NCBI GenBank assembly: GCA_001824455.1
Contig: MHXL01000116.1
Coordinates: 5,574 to 11,854 of the forward strand
Direction of reading: 5' to 3'
DNA: 6,281 bases
DNA from: Desulfuromonadaceae bacterium GWB2_53_15
Lineage (GTDB): Bacteria > Desulfobacterota > Desulfuromonadia > Geobacterales > Pseudopelobacteraceae
A program made the translations under genes and the position numbers. Positions 5,321-6,281 of this stretch are shown here, piece after piece (positions within the stretch are counted from its first letter, which is position 1; every line of letters starts with the position of its first letter). The notes under the pieces are model-generated. The model was not told the DNA's origin and searched no databases. It worked only from the letters and a program-made list of their open reading frames with translations.

Positions 5321-5366
5321 GAAGCGCCAAGGTGTATTCATCTATTTTATCTTCATCGAAGTCCAT
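5211..5366 (-). pseudogene. Truncated DUF6429-like small protein gene
   Basis: On the minus strand an ATG (5366-5364) with an ideal GGAGG (5375-5371) opens a 51-codon frame starting MDFDEDKIDEYTLALLNLV and containing RAWKGFDWDTLNRL. This matches, from memory, the N-terminal signature of the DUF6429 family (an acidic FDEDKIDE start and an ARAWKGFDWD core), small proteins of about 75-80 residues with no assigned function. After residue ~43 the family continuation (a KGFISDP-like segment and a LTEEG-like end) is missing, and the frame ends in KNRNPSG and a stop. The 3' end was apparently replaced at a junction near 5235-5240. It lies downstream of the toxin-antitoxin pair in the same orientation, with the attC-like element between. 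Confidence 0.6.
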
Positions 5367-5375
5367 TTGTCCTCC

Positions 5376-5438
5376 GTTGAACGGTTTTGAGGCTTACGGG
5401 CGTAGCGAAGCGGAGACCCGTGGAGCCGAGTGTTGGAC
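5376..5438 (-). repeat. attC-like structured element
   Basis: On the minus strand a 63-bp element starts with GTCCAAC (5438-5432, fits the RYYYAAC inverse core) and ends with GTTCAAC (5382-5376, one mismatch to the GTTRRRY core). The ends can pair with each other except at one mismatch and one wobble. Between them, GGCT...AGCC and ACGGG...CCCGT form a central stem with unequal unpaired bases (GG opposite T) and a loop containing CTCCGCTTCGC, as in many attC sites. The next ORF starts 10 bp beyond the core, as in gene cassettes. It could also be an unrelated palindromic repeat. Confidence 0.35.
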
Positions 5439-5453
5439 ATTGATTGAAAAGAC

Positions 5454-5501
5454 AAGGGTCGTGTCCAGAGTGATAATATTCTCAACTTAGACGCGACCCT
5501 T
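5454..5501. terminator. Long-stem hairpin after the toxin-antitoxin operon
   Basis: AAGGGTCGTGTC (5454-5465) pairs with GACGCGACCCTT (5490-5501), 12 bp with one U-G wobble in the plus-strand RNA and one C-A mismatch in the minus-strand RNA, around a 24-nt loop. It begins 15 bp past the antitoxin stop. On the minus strand GTCTTTTC follows, so it may end the toxin-antitoxin transcript. The T-tract is weak on both sides and the large loop is unusual for an intrinsic terminator. Confidence 0.4.
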
Positions 5502-5516
5502 TATGTACCTACTTAT

Positions 5517-5909
5517 TTACGCTGCCAACTCTTGCAAAACTTCCGGATGCCGCGTAGCCACTTTCAATAACGTAGCTGCTGCCCCAGATGGCATTTTTCT
5601 CCCTTGCTCCCATTCTTGAAGAGTGCGCACTGAGACGCCCAGAAGTCTAGCAAATGGTACTTGAGACAAGCCAGTCGCTGCTCTTGCTGCTGCAACTTGA
5701 GCTTTTTCAGCTGGGATGATTTCATCTTTTTCAATTGTTCCGTCACGTCTCAAAATTACTCGACGAATTGATCCGTCTTGTTGTGGCGTGAATTCAGTTT
5801 TTCTGGCCCATTCACCGCGTTTCATATCATTCAAAGCCTGCAATAGCTCGGCATTTAAATCACGCTTGATTTCCCATTCAGCCAATTCTTTTTCGGATAG
5901 TTTAGCCAT
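5517..5909 (-). CDS. higA: HigA2-type antitoxin, XRE-family transcriptional regulator
   Basis: A 130-residue antitoxin that neutralises the toxin encoded just upstream and probably represses the operon. Residues ~69-125 form an XRE helix-turn-helix (ATGLSQVPFARLLGVSVRTLQEWEQGRK), with the MPSGAAATLLKV and HPEVLQEL ending typical of HigA2/NadS-like antitoxins. The N-terminal ~65 residues are charged and presumably contact the toxin. It is about 25 residues longer than Vibrio cholerae HigA2 (104 aa), mostly in the N-terminal part. I choose ATG at 5909 because AGGAGG (5924-5919) is 9 bp away; an in-frame TTG at 5915 is only 3 bp from it. The start overlaps the toxin stop by 8 bp (ATGGCTAA), implying translational coupling. 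Confidence 0.9.
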   Translation of the reverse strand: MAKLSEKELAEWEIKRDLNAELLQALNDMKRGEWARKTEFTPQQDGSIRRVILRRDGTIEKDEIIPAEKAQVAAARAATGLSQVPFARLLGVSVRTLQEWEQGRKMPSGAAATLLKVATRHPEVLQELAA

Positions 5910-6216
5910 TTTCAAAAACCTCCTTGAGGCGTTTTAACAGGTTGGGATCAATGTTTTCCTGTACGTTTTTTGCATACATTGTAACCAGCACAATTTGTCC
6001 TGACTTGAGGCGCAGGAAATAAATGATACGTACACCACTTCTTTTTCCCCGTCCCTCAATTGCCCATCGCAGCTTACGGCAACCGCCTGAACGAGGAATC
6101 ACGTCTCCAGCGTCAGGATGGGCGGTCAGATAATACTGAAAGGCCGTAAACTCGTTATCGTTCAGATACTTGTCGCGAACCGTTGCAAATGGGTGCAATT
6201 CAATAAATGTGTGCAT
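5902..6216 (-). CDS. higB: HigB2-type RelE/ParE-family toxin (mRNA interferase)
   Basis: A 104-residue toxin of the RelE superfamily, HigB2 type. These proteins enter the ribosome and cleave mRNA, halting growth until the antitoxin is restored. Family features: an N-terminal VRDKYLNDNEFTAFQ helix region, GDVIPRSGGCRKLRW (38-51), the basic signature GRGKRSGVRIIY (55-66) and LVTMYAKN (77-84). Length is close to V. cholerae HigB2 (110 aa), and the N-terminus aligns with that protein from memory, which supports ATG 6216. Toxin-first gene order is typical of higBA. There is no useful Shine-Dalgarno sequence (only AGGA 14 bp upstream), and the promoter predicts a transcript starting at the ATG. The toxin looks intact, so the module is probably functional. 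Confidence 0.9.
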   Translation of the reverse strand: MHTFIELHPFATVRDKYLNDNEFTAFQYYLTAHPDAGDVIPRSGGCRKLRWAIEGRGKRSGVRIIYFLRLKSGQIVLVTMYAKNVQENIDPNLLKRLKEVFENG

Positions 6217-6222
6217 AGATAT

Positions 6223-6251
6223 AATGTACGTCCTAAGCGTATAATGGTCAA
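6223..6251 (-). promoter_or_regulatory. higBA promoter with operator-like repeats
   Basis: On the minus strand TTGACC (6251-6246) and TACATT (6228-6223) are separated by exactly 17 bp. The predicted +1 is position 6216, the A of the toxin ATG. Two inverted repeats flank or fill this promoter: TACG-7-CGTA (6227-6241), which lies between the two boxes and touches the -10, and a wider TGCATAGATA (6212-6221) with TATCTGTGCA (6270-6279), one mismatch. Either could bind the HigA helix-turn-helix for autorepression. Confidence 0.55.
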
Positions 6252-6281
6252 GTGGATTATCTGGTGGTCTATCTGTGCATC

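Noticed and set aside
5910..5915. In-frame TTG at 5915 as the antitoxin start
   Set aside because: It is only 3 bp from AGGAGG, while the ATG at 5909 is 9 bp away and makes a clean ATGGCTAA overlap with the toxin stop.
1..6281. CRISPR arrays, tRNA or rRNA genes, complete insertion sequences
   Set aside because: I saw no regularly spaced repeats, no cloverleaf with conserved T-loop, and no transposase with terminal inverted repeats.

Overview
The window looks like a bacterial chromosome of moderately high GC. The gene neighbourhood (ribosomal protein S21, a small cold-shock protein, an RhlE-type DEAD-box helicase, then an Ada-AlkA/Ogt repair pair) and the codon use suggest a Geobacter/Pelobacter-like member of the Desulfuromonadia. 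That placement is inference from gene style, not a search result.

Positions 1-2126 form a plus-strand RNA-handling block: rpsU (131-331), a CspA-family cold-shock protein (410-610) and an RhlE-like DEAD-box RNA helicase (695-2032). The block closes with a strong nested terminator at 2088-2126. Intrinsic-terminator-like hairpins also lie immediately upstream of rpsU (70-109) and of the helicase (635-664), with no room for a promoter between hairpin and start codon. Expression of both genes may therefore depend on terminator read-through. Cold-shock proteins are known antiterminators and one is encoded between them, so a self-contained cold-response circuit is a reasonable hypothesis.

Positions 2127-2700 hold one small gene of unknown function (2275-2634) with its own sigma70-like promoter, a strong Shine-Dalgarno sequence, and a perfect 13-bp hairpin lacking a U-tract behind it.

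Positions 2701-4796 are a two-gene alkylation-repair operon. The first protein fuses an N-terminal Ada methyl-acceptor/AraC regulator to an AlkA 3-methyladenine glycosylase. The second, 13 bp downstream, is a separate O6-methylguanine methyltransferase (Ogt). Together they supply the damage sensor/activator, base excision of N-alkylated purines and direct reversal of O6-alkylguanine. The promoter carries an unusual interleaved pair of inverted repeats that is a candidate Ada operator.

Positions 4797-5516 are a degraded patchwork: coding-like fragments without recognisable identity, then (minus strand) the intact 5' end of a DUF6429-like gene that loses family similarity after about 43 codons, then a 63-bp structured element resembling an integron attC site.

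Positions 5517-6216 (minus strand) encode a HigB2/HigA2-type toxin-antitoxin pair, toxin first, with an 8-bp overlap. The toxin promoter is placed so that transcription should begin at or next to the toxin ATG. Seen on the minus strand, the order toxin, antitoxin, attC-like element, next short ORF beginning about 10 bp after the element resembles integron cassette architecture. This is the most intriguing part of the accessory end, but it rests on one degenerate site. I did not find a clearly new multi-gene system.
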